Below, piece after piece: positions 23,401 to 36,080 of a stretch of 64,000 nucleotides of DNA. Under the pieces are notes generated by a model. It was not told the DNA's origin and did not search any database. It worked only from the letters and a program-made list of their open reading frames with translations. Positions within the stretch are counted from its first letter, which is position 1; each line of letters opens with the position of its first letter. Position numbers and translations under genes: made by a program. Source of the DNA: Saussurea involucrata (Eukaryota; Streptophyta; Magnoliopsida; Asterales; Asteraceae); assembly GCA_033807775.1 (NCBI GenBank), contig CM066315.1:58310820-58374819 (forward strand). Direction: 5' to 3'.

Positions 23401-23699
23401 GTCCTTTCATATTCTTGGATGTCTCTGAGGTTTTGAAAACTCAGGGACACTTTTGAAAACATGAAGCACTGAATAAAAATATCAGTGTTGGTTTTAGAAA
23501 TTTCAAAGTATCGCTGATTAAGGAAGAGATATTCAGCGATGCAATTTATTTTGAAATCTTGCATTTACATGCGATTGTCAGAGAGAGAAAAACATACCTT
23601 GATATCAGCGAATCAAGTTTATTCAGAGAGAAGATGATAGAATGGGTTATAAAAGTTGATTTTATCCTATTGCTGATCAAATGTGAACCGCTGAAGATT
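23401..23699 (-). other. Spacer after pol in element B
   Basis: About 300 bp between the pol stop (23700) and the promoter-like block; contains CAGCGA words but no gene. Confidence 0.6.
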
Positions 23700-26600
23700 T
23701 TATTCTTCTAAGTTCAGCATTCCAAGCTCGCTGATGAGAAAGTTGAACCTTGTCTCATCAAGAGGTTTGGTGAACAGATCAGCTAACTGATAGTCAGTTG
23801 GGATAAAGTGAAGTTCTATATCACCATTCATCACATGATCTCTGATAAAGTGATACCTGATTTCGATGTGTTTTGTCTTTGAGTGTAGTACTGGATTATT
23901 TGCTATAGCGATGGCACTTGTGCTGTCGCAATAGATTGGAATATTTGAGAGCTGAAGGTCATAGTCCAGTAGTTGATTTCTCATCCACAAGACCTGAGAA
24001 CAACAGCTTCCAGCAGCTACATACTCAGCTTCAGCTGTGGAAGTGGACACTGAGTTTTGCTTTTTACTTGTCCAACTCACCAGCTTTCCACCCAGGAGCT
24101 GACATCCTCCTGTGGTGCTTTTTCTATCCAATTTGCAACCTGCAAAATCACTATCTGAATAGGCGATTAGATCGAATCCTGAGTCTTTGGGATACCAAAG
24201 ACCTAGATTCGCTGTACCCTTAAGGTATCGAAAAATTCGCTTTACAGCGGTCATATGAGATATCTTGGGTTCAGCTTGATATCGTGCACACAAACAGGTT
24301 GCGCACATAATATCGGGTCGGCTAGCTGTAAGATACAAGAGAGAGCCGATCATCCCACGGTACAGCGTGACATTAACAGGAATACCCTTAGTATCTTTAT
24401 CAAGTGTCAGCGGTGGTGCCATAGGGGTTTTCATAGCTGAACTTTGAGTTAAGTCGAATTTCTTCAGCATATCTTTAACATACTTTCCCTGATTAATGAA
24501 AGTTCCTTTTTCATTTTGCTTTATCTGAAGACCAAGGAAATATGTTAGTTCACCCATCATGCTCATCTTATACTCATCTTTCATTCTATCAGCGAAACGA
24601 GTACAAAGATCAGGGTTAGTAGGGCCAAATATAATGTCATCAACATATATCTGAACAAGAATGATATGACCTTTTACTTTCCTGAAAAATAGAGTTTTGT
24701 CGATTTTACCTCGCTCAAATTGTTCAATATGGAGATAAGTAGAAAGAGTGTCATACCATGCACGTGGAGCTTGCTTTAAGCCATAAAGTGCCTTATCCAG
24801 TTTATAAACATAACCTGGACGCTTAGGATCTGAGAATCCTGGAGGTTGTTCCACATAAACTTCTTCATTCAGCTTTCCATTTAGAAACGCTGACTTAACA
24901 TCCATTTGATATACTTTGAAGTCTTTGTGTACAGCGTATGCTAAGAATAGACGAATAGATTATAGTCTTGCTACAGGAGCAAATGTTTCGTCATAATCTA
25001 TGCCTTCCTCTTGTCTGTATCCCTGAGCAACAAGACGAGCCTTGTTGCAGGTAACAGTTCCATGTTCGTCCACCTTATTTCGATAGACCCATTTAGTTAC
25101 TATCATTGTTTTGTCAGTTGGTCTACGAACAAGTTTCCAAACTTTGTTTCTTTCGAATTCAGTAGCTCTTCTTGCATGGCGCTGACCCAGTTTGGATCTT
25201 TGAGGGCATCATCTACTTTCTTTGGTTCAGTCAGAGAAATAAAATTAACAAATAGACAAATATTACCTGCACTTCGTCGAGTCTGAATACCCACGTTTTG
25301 ATCACCAAGAATTTGATCAATTGGGTGATTTACAGTCCAACGCTGAGCCGGAGCGTGAGATGCTGACTCAACCTGAACTGGAGGAGCTGAAGATGAAGCT
25401 TCAGCGACGTCTGGAGTATCAGTCAAGAGAGGAATGGATGCAGTTGTCATTATATTCACTGATTGCTGAGAGGTAGATGGAATATCTGAGATATTGGGTT
25501 CAGAAGCAGGTATAGTGTTTAAAGGAACAGCTGAGACCCATGATGTTTCAGCTTCACTATTCTGCATGTTTGGAATGATAGTAAGACTATCATCTTCAAC
25601 TGTATGAGTATGAGGAGTGGGGATGTCTTATGAATCACCAAGATGAGAAAACATCCATTGATTCAGTTCTTCAGTATCAGCGGATGGTTTATAGTTCGTT
25701 GAACGGGATTCGTCAAACGTGACGTGGATAGTTTCTTCTATAGTTTGTCTTCTTCGATTGAAGACTCTGAAGGCTTTGGAGATTGAAGAATATCCAAGAA
25801 AGATTCCATCGTCAGCTTTAGGATCAAACTTTCCAAGGGCATCTTTGTTATTCAGTATGAAACACTGACATCCAAAGATGTGAAGAAAGCTGATTGAAGG
25901 CTTTCTCCCATGAAAAAGTTCATAGGCTGTTTTATTGAATCTTTTGACTATCAGCGACCTGTTTTGCGTAAAACAAGCGGTGTTGACAGCTTCTGCCCAA
26001 AACTGAGTAGGCAGGTGAGAATCGCTGAGCATTGAACGTGCAGCTTCAATAATTGTTCTATTTCTTCTTTCAGCGACTCCATTTTGTTGCGGTGTTCTCA
26101 CTGATGAGAAGTTGTGAGAAATACCCTTACTCTCAAAGAAGGAATAAAGAGAAATGCATTTGAATTCAGTTCCATGATCACTCCTTATTGAGCGAACGGT
26201 CAAATTTTTCAGGGTTTCCATCTTCCGAACAAAGGTGATGAGTTCTTCAGGGGTGTCAATCTTGGAACGGAGAAACATAACCCATGTATAACGAGAGAAT
26301 TCATCAACTATGACCAGTGTATATTTCTTTCCAGCGATGAATTGTTTGTTAACAGGGCCAAACAGATCCATATGGAGTAGTTGTAGAGGAGATGACACTG
26401 AGGAGACGTGCTTTGACTTAAATCTTGCTTTGGTCTTCTTCCCTTTCTCACATGCTGAACATAAAGACTCTTTGGCGTATGAGTGTTGAGGTAGACCAGT
26501 GACTAACTCTTTTGAAGAAAGAGTGTTCAGTGTCTTGAAATTCAGATGAGAGAGCCTCTTATGCCATAGCCAGTTGACATCAGATGAGGATTTTGAGAAG

Positions 26601-26989
26601 AAACAGGAGTTTTCAGTGGTTGTTGAGTCCATGTTTATTACATAAACATTTTCCAAACGATAACCGCTGAGAGCTATCTTATCCTTTTTGTTAGTGACAA
26701 AGCAGGATTCCTTGGTAAAGATTACCTTGTTATCCTTGTCGCAAAGCTGACTGATGCTTAACAGATTATGCTTCAGCCCTTCAACATATGCGACTCTTCT
26801 GAAGGTTGTTGTACCATTAGAGAGTACACCAAACCCTCGGGTATGTCCTTTTCCATTTCCACCTAAAGTCACAGAGGGACCCTTCTCTTCCTTGTATTCA
26901 GCGAGCAGGCTTTTCTTTCCAGTCATGTGTCTAGAGCATCCGCTATCGAGATACCAGATACCCTTCTTAACCTGCATCACAAAGGAAGA
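23700..26989 (-). pseudogene. pol: Element B pol: protease, integrase, RT and RNase H
   Basis: Protease DSG motif (WYLDSGCSRHMTG), GAG-pre-integrase with HKRLSHLNF, integrase DDE residues in HMDLFGPV, RSDHGTEF and QQNGVAERRNRT, then RT with MDVKSAFLNGKLNEEVYVEQ and an intact YVDDIIFG box, and RNase H with STAEAEYVAAGS and QLADLFTKPL. Breaks: TAA at 25628-25630, a frameshift near 25110-25140 and a TAA near 24961 just before the RT core. The frame begins right after the gag stop at 26990. The long RT/RNase H segment (24905-23700) is still open, so decay is slight. Confidence 0.92.
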
Positions 26990-29443
26990 TTAGTTTTTCT
27001 TGGGTATGCACTTAACCATGCGTACACGCTTGTCAGTGGAAGTAGTTGGAATGGAAGGTTCAACAATCTTCGCAGCATTTGAAGATTCAGCTTTGTCAGT
27101 CTTCACTTTGGTTAATTTCTTAACCTCAGTGGTCTTCTTTGCCTTGGGGGCAATCTTCACCTTAGCTATCTTTTCAGCTTTGGTGGCTGAGGGACACTTA
27201 CTAGCAATATGATCAGTAAGTCCACAGTGATAACATTTCCTATAACTAAAAGTAGTTCTAGGACCATTTGAATGCTGAGCTTTTGATTTAGAATTAGAAG
27301 GACCAACACCAAATAAGCTTTTGGCTTTTGAAATGGGAGGAACATTTAGTTCTTCAGATTTCTTACCAAGGACATCCACTCTGAGTCTAGGAGTAGATCG
27401 CTGAATAGACCCACGCTGAGTAGATCCAGAGGAATAAATCACTAAAGCTTTAGAAGCATTCAGCTTTGGTACAAAGGTACCCTTCTGAGGATTTTGGTTC
27501 AAAGCAATTCCTTTACCTTTATCTTTAAAGACAGAGGTTGGTTTTGGATAAACCATTTTCTCTTTACCTTTTGAAGAGGTAGAGATTTTCTCAGGGATAG
27601 GCGGTCTAGAGGACGAACACTGAGAAGACGAAGTGTCTGCGACTGAGGATACGAAAGTTCCAAATAGGAGCATGGAACGATCAGTGGTTGGTTCTTGAGT
27701 TTCATTTTTGTAACCTAGACCACGTTTATCACTCAGTGGAATCTGAGACTTAATTATCTCAGTGATCTTTGTTGAAGAGTTACACCATCCTTCAACAGTA
27801 GCTTTTTCAGCTTTCAATGCAGCTATAGCTTCTGCTCGTTCGATTTTGACTAGCTGATTTAAGTGCACTTGATCTTTAAAATCTTCTTCAATTTTAGAAA
27901 GCTTTTCTATTTGAAGGTGACAGTTTTTAAGCTGTTCAGCGAGATCAAGGTTTTAATTTTCAACTATATTTTTGCCATTCATTGCTTCATATAAACTTTT
28001 AGCCAAGAGATCGATTTTACGGAGACTATCAGCTTCATCAATATTTGCAATATTTGTAAAGAAGGAAGGTGATACCTGAATAACAGAGGTTGAAGTGGAG
28101 GGAATGTCTGAACTTTCTTCCTCATCTTCAATCTTTGCCATAAGACATAGATTGGCTTCATCATCTTCAGAGTCAGATGATGATGATTCTTCTTCAGAGG
28201 CAGCCCAATCGTAAGCCATCAGGCCATTGCCTTTCTTCTTAAAGCTTTTCAGCTTCGCATACTTTTCTTTCAGCTTAGCATATTTGTCATCTTTATTCCT
28301 GGGAATAAAGGATTTCTTGGGAAACGCTGAGTTTCTCGAAACTTTCTTAGACCTGCACTCGTTAGCGAAATGTCCAATCTTTTCGCAGTTAAAACAGGTA
28401 GCAGTAGCCTTATCAACAGGAGCTGATGATCTTGGCTTATCAGTTATAGAAAGGGGTTTGTTCTTTCTGAACATTTTCTTTTTGGCGAATCTCCTGAACT
28501 TTTTAGTTAGGAGAGCCAAAGATTCATCATCATCTGAAGAGTCAGAATCTGATGACCTTTCAGATTTACTTTCTAACTCAGTGATAGTGACCACGGGTCG
28601 CTGAGTAGAAGATTCCTCTGAGATTAAAGCAACATAGGTGCTTTTGGAATCTTTTACAAGATTCTTCTTAAGATGACTCGATTGCTCATGATTCAGCATC
28701 GTGCCATATAAGGTAGCAAGGGTCATTGATCTTAGATCCTTTGACAGCTTGAGACACATAGAATAACTGTCACAGCTTTCAGGTAAACATTCTAGAAACT
28801 TTGTCAGCACTTCAAAGTTAGAATATTCCTTACCAACAGTTTTCAGATCTATTATTAAGCAATTAAAACGTTGGTGAACTTCAGAGAGAGTCTCATTCTT
28901 ACCACAAATGAAACTTTCATACTGTCTTACCAGGTTGATCTTTCGAGAATCCTGGACTTCAGCAGTACCTTCATACTGAACACAGATTGTGTCCCACATG
29001 GCTTTTGAGGATTTCAGGTTCATGACGGAATGGTAGACTTCGTCAGGAAGAGCCATAGAAAGAATGGATCTGGATTTAGTGTCGATAGCCACTTTCTTCT
29101 TATCTTCATCAGACCAGTTATGAATTTCGTTGGGAATGATTCTTTCAGGAATGGCTTTTGTGTCGATAGCCACTTTCTTCTTATCTTCGTCAGTCCACAT
29201 ATGAACTTCCTTAGGAACCAGCCTTTCTGGAATAGCAGGTCTATTCTCAGCGGCTGGAACTGCAACATCAATTCTTACAGGAATATATGGGCCGTTTTCA
29301 AGATAATAAGGAATAGTAGGGTCTACACCTTCTAAGAAGAGAGTCAACCTATTTTTCCATAGATTAAAATTATCTCTAGAGAATCTAGGGGGTTTTGCAA
29401 GAGAACCATTGTCGATATAATTTGTGTTTGTGTTAGTAGCCAT
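26990..29443 (-). pseudogene. gag: Element B gag
   Basis: Nucleocapsid/capsid protein. ATG at 29443 (MATNTNT) is chosen because it follows the PBS by about 70 bp and matches element C. Capsid-like helical region, then knuckle CFNCEKIGHFANEC, an acidic Ser/Asp/Glu stretch, and a second knuckle CYHCGLTDHIASKC near the C-terminus; the end reads VKCIPKKN. A TAA at 27953-27955 (CAA in element C) cuts it, with the same frame continuing after. An 81-bp in-frame duplication near 29060-29225 repeats the DEDKKKVAIDTK block, absent from C. Confidence 0.92.
29060..29225 (-). repeat. 81-bp tandem duplication in element B gag
   Basis: Two adjacent copies of a 27-residue block ending TDEDKKKVAIDTK / SDEDKKKVAIDTK. 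Element C has a single copy, so this is a gain in B. Confidence 0.85.
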
Positions 29444-29508
29444 TTTCAGAAATAGCAAGGAAGAGAAATCTTAGTATAGATTAGATCTTGTTTATGAGAT
29501 TAAACAAA

Positions 29509-29523
29509 TCTGCTCTGATACCA
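29509..29523 (-). other. Primer binding site of element B
   Basis: Complement of tggtatcagagc, matching the 3' end of initiator tRNA-Met, 2 bp inside the 5' LTR. Confidence 0.9.
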
Positions 29524-29525
29524 CT

Positions 29526-30490
29526 TGTTGGTCCCGAAGGGCTATACAAGTTTGTAGAAGGGGGGGTTGAATACAAACACACAGATTTTACTTTTCTAAA
29601 TTGTTTATTGATAAATCATTAACAATTTACAGCTTGTTGCGAAACAAGATTAAGGATAAACCTAAATCTAAACAAGTTGGAACACTAAGTTTCTTGCACT
29701 AAGAAAGAGAAGGATATTACTAATAATAACCTATCTCAAGGTAAGAAGGATGAACTTGTCCAAAGTTAGCAAGTTACTTCAAAAAGAAGTGAGTTCATCT
29801 TCTTATATACTGCATGCATTTAATGCATGGCAGTATACACTTTACACGTGGCAGCAGCTCATTGGTTGTATGTCATTGACCTTTGTTGACAACCTTAGTA
29901 GCCGCATGTTTGAACAATGTAGTATCAGAGTGGTTGTACGATTTCAGACAATAAGGAGGTTCTTTTTCTGACATATCGTACGGAGTCGTGCAAGGGTGGT
30001 TAAGACAAAAGTACTTTGTACGGAGGACTTTATGATCATCTTTTCGTTGATTCAGCGATCTATCATTCTATATCAGTGAATGATAGAGTTCAGCGATAGC
30101 TAAAGTCTTGTACTTGATACATCACGTTGAGTGGACAAATCTGAGTCTTCGCTGATCCGCATCAGTTCATTAGGAGACTTGTCGCTGGTTCTTGAGCTTG
30201 ATCTTCGACTTCAGCGTAGAACCTATGTTGACGTGAAACCTGTCTTCATGGATCATAAGTAAACAACTAACTTATCAGCGATCACCATAAGTACTGAACA
30301 GACTCAGAGTATTATGGTGAACAGTTTCGCTGAATGTTTAATCTAAAGAGTGAGAGTTCCTATCAGCGGTACTGTAACATCTTAGTACTTATCAGCGATA
30401 GTGAAACTCTGATACATATTATTTACTTACAATTTTCACTAAGTATATAAGAGAGGGTCATTATCAAATCACTGAGGGTTTGGATCAACA
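29526..30490 (-). repeat. 5' LTR of element B
   Basis: 965 bp, same ends as the 3' LTR. TATA-like sequence at 29803-29810 on the minus strand would start the genomic transcript. Confidence 0.93.
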
Positions 30491-32199
30491 CCCATTTTTT
30501 CCCTACAGTCTTGCCATTGGGAGGAAGATCAACCAAGTCCCATACTTGATTATCATGCATGGATTGCATCTTAGTGTTCATGGCTTCGAGCCAATGATCA
30601 GATTCAGAACCTGTCACAACACTTTGGTAGTTGGTGGGCTCATCAGAATCCACCAAGAAACAACATTCATCATAAGAGATGGAAAAACCGTATCTTTCTG
30701 GTTCCTGTCGAATTCTACCAGATCTGTGAACACTTTGTGTCTCATTTATCTCCTGACCAATCATTTGTTCAGGTTCAACATCCCGTTGTTGAGTACTAGT
30801 GCCAACCTTAGGTGCATCAGCTAATGGTTCTTCCTCAATTACCATTTGCTTCCCACTTGCTTCCGCCATTAGAAACTTGGTTTCAGGAATTCAGCCTTCC
30901 GAGCAATAAAAACTTTATTCTCAGCGGGATTGTAGAAATAATATCCTATACAATCTTTAGGATATCCTACAAAGATGCATTTAGTAGATCTGGGATCTAA
31001 TTTGTTTGAAGCTTATTGTCTCACATAAGCCTCACATCCCCATACCCTTAAATAGGATAAGGATGGAATCGTTCCATACCAGATCTCATATGGTGTTTTA
31101 TCTACCTTCTTGGTTGGAGCCATATTTAAAATACGGGCAACAGTAATTAAGGCGTAACTCCAAAACGATAAAGGGAGAGTACTTCTATTCATCATAGAGC
31201 GAACCATATCTAGTAAGGTTCGGTTCCTCCTCTCAGACACACCATTATGTTGTGGTGTTCTAGGTGGAGTAAGTTGTGAGATAATCCCACGATTCTCTAG
31301 ATGATTTAGGAATTCATCACTCAGATATTCACCTCCTCTATCGGAGCGAAGGATTTTAATGGTTTTATCGAGTTGATTTTCAACTTCACTTTGAAATAAT
31401 TTGAATATTTCAAATGCTTCGTGTTTATGTTTCATCAAATAAACATAACCATAACGACTGAAGTCGTCGGTGAAGGTGATGAAGAATCTAGCACCATCTC
31501 TAGATATGGTTCTAAAAGGACCGCATACATCAGTATGTATGATTCCTAACAGATCTTTTGCCCATTTACTAGAACCAGAGAAAGGAGCTTCGGTCATTTT
31601 CCCACATAGACAAGATTCGCATACATCAAATGATTCATCCTCATTTGCCTTCAAAATACCACTCTTTTGAAGTTGGGATATGCGTTTCTTGTTTATATGG
31701 CCAAGACGACAATGCCATAGATAAGAATCGCTTAAATCATTCTTGAGTCTTTTGGCGTTAGTGTGGTATATAGAACTATCGTTTATTGAACTATCTAGTT
31801 TTACTTCATATATTCCATTAAGAGGTCTTGCCTCAAAATAGAATACATCATTCTTATAAGCGTGAATAAAATCGTCATTAAAACGATAAGTAAAACCAGA
31901 TTGTTTTAAACGAGCAACTAAAATAATATTTGTGGTCAAGCCAGGTACATAACACACATTATTTAATGTTAAATACATGATATTTGGTAAATGCAAATCG
32001 TAATCTCCTAAAGCTTGAGCTGCAACTCTTGCTCCATTTCCCACGTGGAGTACGATTTCGCCTGTCTTCAGCTGCTTACTTTTTCTGAACCCCTGTAACG
32101 TGTTACATATGTGAGTTCCACACCCAGTATCAAATACCCAAGTGTTAGGTGAAAAAGTGAATAGATCTAATTCTATCATATAGATACCTGAAGACCCTG
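30491..32199 (-). pseudogene. pol: Element A pol, N-terminal part: protease, integrase, start of RT
   Basis: Protease WVFDTGCGTHICN (DTG at 32123-32131), GAG-pre-integrase HCRLGHINKKRI, integrase with CESCLCGKM, HTDVCGPF, RSDRGGEYL and HNGVSERRNRT. The open frame stops at 31013 after a frameshift; integrase C-terminal and early RT sequence then continue in other frames (KCIFVGYPKDCIGYYFY near 30970-30930; NTKMQSMHDNQVWDLVDLP near 30570-30520). The RT is cut at 30491 by element B and resumes at 17531. Confidence 0.9.
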
Positions 32200-33045
32200 C
32201 CTCGGCCTTCTTTTTCTTCAACTTTGCCAGGTAAGTAGGACAGTTCCTCTTATAATGACCAATTGCGCCACATTCAAAACATGCATCTTCCTTGGCCACT
32301 TTTTCCTTCTTCTTCGGTTGTGGGGTTCGAGCAACCTTTTTGCCCTTGTCCTTGAAAGACTTGGTCTTAGTCTTGGAGTTAAGGGTTTTGGGATTCTTGG
32401 TTCCACCCTCCCGAATCATGAGCACATGAGGGGTTTTCTTGGGGAGATTCTTCTCAGCAGTTTTGAGCATCTGATGCAATTCTGAGATAGGTTTCTCCCA
32501 ACCATTCATGTTGTAGTTCATGATGAAAGGGTTATAGGATTTGAGTAGAGAGTTCAGGATTATACCCATTGCCAAATTCGTTGGATATTTAGAGCCAAGA
32601 TGCTCCAAATGTTCCAAATGACCTTTCATCTTGAGAACGTGATTGCTCATATTTCCTTCCTCCTCCATTTTACATGCGTGCAACGTTCGAACGATTTTGA
32701 AACGTTCTGTTCGAGCTTGCTGTTGGAACATTTCTTTCAGCTGAATGATCATATCATATGCCGTATGATGCTCCAGAATTTCTTGAAGTTCGGGGATCAT
32801 TGAAGCCAGCATAAGACTCGACACTTCGACCGAATCATCCACATGTTTCGACCAATCAGCGTGAGGACCCTAGGAGTAACAGGAGGCTCATCGGGGATTG
32901 GGGTGTCCAACACATACAGCTTCTTTTCTGGATTGAGAACAATTCTCAGGTTGCGGTGCCAGTTGAGGAAGTTAGTGTGGTTCAATTTTTCCTTTTCAAT
33001 GATGGATCGAAGGTAATTGGTATGGTGGTTCACATTTTGGGCCAT
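32200..33045 (-). pseudogene. gag: Element A gag
   Basis: Starts at 33045 (MAQNVNHHTNYL). A frameshift near 32845 moves the reading into the main frame, which contains the Copia-type UBN2/DUF4219-like region (MFQQQARTERFKIVRTL, MSNHVLKMKGHLEHLE) and the zinc knuckle CFECGAIGHYKRNC at about 32237-32284. In the main frame gag and protease are continuous, as usual for Copia. Except for the early frameshift it is well preserved. Confidence 0.9.
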
Positions 33046-33508
33046 CTACAAAATTTAACAAAGTTGTATATAGAATTTTCGATTTTTCAAAATCTTTAAT
33101 TATTAATACCCTTCGTGTTCTTTAAACATTAATAATATAAAGTCTAGGATCCAACGTTGCAAAATAAATAAATGGTTAGGTGACCTTTATCCCATCTATT
33201 TAATTCAACAAGGTAGGTAACGTTTACCAATTACATCCAAATGTAATTCCTAGTTTTATGGGATCCTTAACAACGTTTGTTAATTGGCATGTTTGATCCC
33301 ATCTATGCCTCGGGTTTCTAATGCTTAGGTGACCTTTATCACAAAAGATTCCCAATCAAGTCATCCTACTTGAAACAACGTGTGAAACTCACATCCATGC
33401 AGTTAGGTGACCTTTATCCCACAAAGACATAAGAATCACCTCATCCATCTCAAGACAACCCAAACGGTTAGGTGACCTTTATCCCACAAGGGTGCCATAG
33501 TGACGTAT
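33046..33508 (-). other. Leader of element A, part 1, with repeats
   Basis: Non-coding. Four copies of ttaggtgacctttatc occur at about 33177, 33327, 33404 and 33459, spaced irregularly. Such leader repeats may affect translation or packaging; nothing direct is visible. The right edge is the TSD cgtat (33504-33508) of element C. Confidence 0.7.
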
Positions 33509-34468
33509 TGTTGGTCCCGAAAGGGTTATACAAGTTTGTAGAAGGGGGGTTGAATACAAACACACGATTTTTACTTTTCTAAATTGTTTATTGATATGTA
33601 TCAAACAATTTACAACTTGTTGCGGAACAAGATTAAGGAATAAACCTAATCTAAACAAGCTATTAGAATCACTAAGATTTCTTGCACTAGAAATAAGATA
33701 GAGAGAAAATAAGAATATTAAAGAGAAATATTCTAACATACAGAATAGATAAGATAAGGAAATGGCCGAGCACTTCATTTCTGAAGTAGGGTTTCCTTTA
33801 TATACTACATGCATTTAATGCATATCAGTATTACTTTACACGTGGCAGCAGCTAATTGGTTGCATGTTTTGACCTTGGTAGACAACCTAGTAGCCGCATG
33901 ATGAACAGTGTAGAATCAGAGTTGGTTGTACGATTCTGGACAAAAGGGATGTCCGTTCTGACAGATCGTACGGAGTCGTGCAAGGGGATAAGACAAAAGT
34001 AACTTGTATAGGAAGACTTCATGATCAGCGTTCGCTGAATAGTTCTTTATCAGCGAGTGATAAAGTTCAGCGTTCGCTAAAGTCTTCTACTTGAAACTTC
34101 ACGTTGAGTGGACAGATCTTGGCTTCGCTGATATCCGCATCAGTTCATTAGTAGACTTGTCGCTGGTTCTTTGGCTTGATCTTCGACTTCAGCGTAGAAC
34201 ATAGTTGACGTGAAACTTGTCTTCAGGGATCATAAGTAAACAACATATTTTATCAGCGATCATCAGGAGGCTGAACAAACTCAGGGCTCACTGATGAACA
34301 GTATCGCTGAATGTATAAATTAAATATCGAGAGTTCCTATCAGTGGTATTGTAACAGTCTTAGTACTTATCAGCGATAGTGAAACTCTAATACAAATTGT
34401 CTACTTACAATTTTCACTAAGTGTTTCTCAAAGAGTCATTATCAAATCACTCAGGGTTTGGATCAACA
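33509..34468 (-). repeat. 3' LTR of element C
   Basis: 960 bp, TGTTGGTCCCG...GGATCAACA, rich in CAGCGA/TCGCTG words. Followed by the PPT complement aatctccccctattt at 34467-34481. Confidence 0.93.
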
Positions 34469-34738
34469 ATCTCCCCCTATTTGATTATGACATAGCAATA
34501 AAAGAAAATTGCTAAATAGGAAAACATAAGGATAAAAAGAACTCATAAATATTTGTCCCATTTACTGTTTTCGGGGATCTTTTGAGTACTGATGGAGTAA
34601 AGTACATTCGCTGAAATTTTTCTTTAAACTTCGTATAAGTTACAAAGGGAAGTGGAAAAATTACAAGTACAGCAAAATAAATTTTACAAGTACAAAAGAT
34701 ACAAGCTGATAAAGATAGAAGAATTACAGGAAATCCTA
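34469..34738 (-). other. PPT and 3' untranslated region of element C
   Basis: Close match to 18497-18764 of element B; no gene. Confidence 0.75.
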
Positions 34739-35018
34739 TCAGCTATAATCCTTAATGAGAAGTTCATCAAGGGATTTTGTGGTAGGGATCATCCAATCAG
34801 GGACATTTTCTCCAAGATCCCGTCTTCGTTTTGCTTCTTTAAAGATCAGGGGTTTGAAGAAGTGTCCGAGAAGATCATCTCTGAAACCGCACCAGTAGAC
34901 GAGATTCCTGAGTTGTTCGATAGGAGTGATGCATAGCTCAGAGACGCGTTGAAAGCATTCTCGTCCATCGTAATCTATGAAGAAGATACCATAAGGATCA
35001 CTCAAGACTTTTCTAGGT
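34739..35018 (-). pseudogene. Element C ORF3, C-terminal end (split by D)
   Basis: Minus-strand frame with SDPYGIFFIDYDGR, ITPIEQLRNLVYW and VPDWMIPTTKSLDELLI, matching the end of ORF3 in B. The upstream part resumes at 48545 beyond element D. The junction falls between the PGERFVPG and SDPYG residues. Confidence 0.88.
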
Positions 35019-35980
35019 GTTTGGGCGAAAAATCACGTCGTACGACTACGACCAAAACAAGTAAGACGCACGTTACAATCCAAATCTTGCATTAAGATAA
35101 GGTCTCGACAAAGACCCAGAACACCATCGTCGTCTCTCATAAAAGGTAAGTCGAGAGTTCCTTACGACGCCCGACCACAGTGTCGCCCGTCCCACACGAC
35201 CATCGCGTAAGATCACTGTACCTTCGACCAAAGCTAACGTTAACCTTGACTGTTACGTTTGTTAAGTATTTAATGCAGAAGTCAAAGCCATTAACAACAA
35301 GCGACCGTAACGGACGAGGATCATTATGGATATTCACTCCGACAACCGTTTCCAGCCATTGTAGCCGTTGATCAAAGCATTAATGGAGCTAATTAATGAA
35401 GCGAAGACTATAAATACCAAGCTAAGTCTTCACATAAAGGGACATCAGTGGACATCAGAGAACACCCAATATACATCGGCTAACATCATCGAACAGCAGA
35501 GAAAACGCACCCGAACTCACAAAGAAGAACACTCAAATCAAATACTGAAAGCCAGAATCACTCAGCGAACTCAAGAACAACAGAAGCAAAGAGATTTATC
35601 TCGAAGAATAGCTCTTGACGCACTTCATCAGCTTTCGACCAGCAGTTCATACTCTATTTTGCACACGACAAACACCTGTTTTTACATTCAAAACACTTGT
35701 ACTTTACATTTCGAAAGCATTTCCTTCATTTGTATTGTAATCATCGTACGACCGACGCCAGTACCAAGGACATCGCCCCTGATTGGCGACCATAGTGCAG
35801 CGACGACATCCACTGTCGTCCGCAGGTTTTTTCCTCGTTTGAGGTTTTTCCTGCGTCATCAAATCCCTTGTTTCTTTATTTTTATCCTCGTCGCACGTCT
35901 CGTCGAAAGATTCTTTCTTTAGTTGTTTAAGTCCACATCGACCTTAAGTTGTCCCTTTGGTGTGATTTTTGGCATTAACA
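35019..35980 (+). repeat. 5' LTR of element D
   Basis: 962 bp, starts TGTTTGGG, ends GGCATTAACA. Contains TCGTACGA-like palindromes near both ends. TATA box tataaata at 35409-35416. Differs from the 3' LTR by scattered substitutions and a 9-bp indel near 35355. Confidence 0.92.
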
Positions 35981-36000
35981 GTTTGGCGCCATCCGTGGGA
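35981..36000 (+). other. Primer binding site region of element D
   Basis: gtttggcgccatccgtggga directly after the LTR, the tttggcgcc-type site of Tat-like gypsy elements, not initiator Met. Confidence 0.8.
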
Positions 36001-36080
36001 CCACATCTAGAGAAAATCCTCGACGAACGTGCATTCTACTAAAGGTTCTTGGAGTTTCTTCTGTTTTCTGTCGCAGGAAA

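Larger units (their letters stand above)
17532..30490 (-). mobile_element. Element B: Sirevirus with a third gene, nested in A
   Basis: Perfect TSD cccat at 17527-17531 and 30491-30495. LTRs of 965 bp each (17532-18496, 29526-30490) differ at only a few positions by eye. Minus-strand order: 5' LTR, PBS, gag with two zinc knuckles, PR, INT, RT, RNase H, about 1 kb of promoter-like spacer, a large third gene, PPT, 3' LTR. It carries single-base stops in gag, pol and the third gene, so this copy is defective although recent. Confidence 0.95.

Noticed and set aside
35368..35922. 184-codon plus frame in the D LTR, with a relative at 47900-48304
   Set aside because: Lies wholly inside the LTR, is truncated by substitutions in the second copy, and has no domain.
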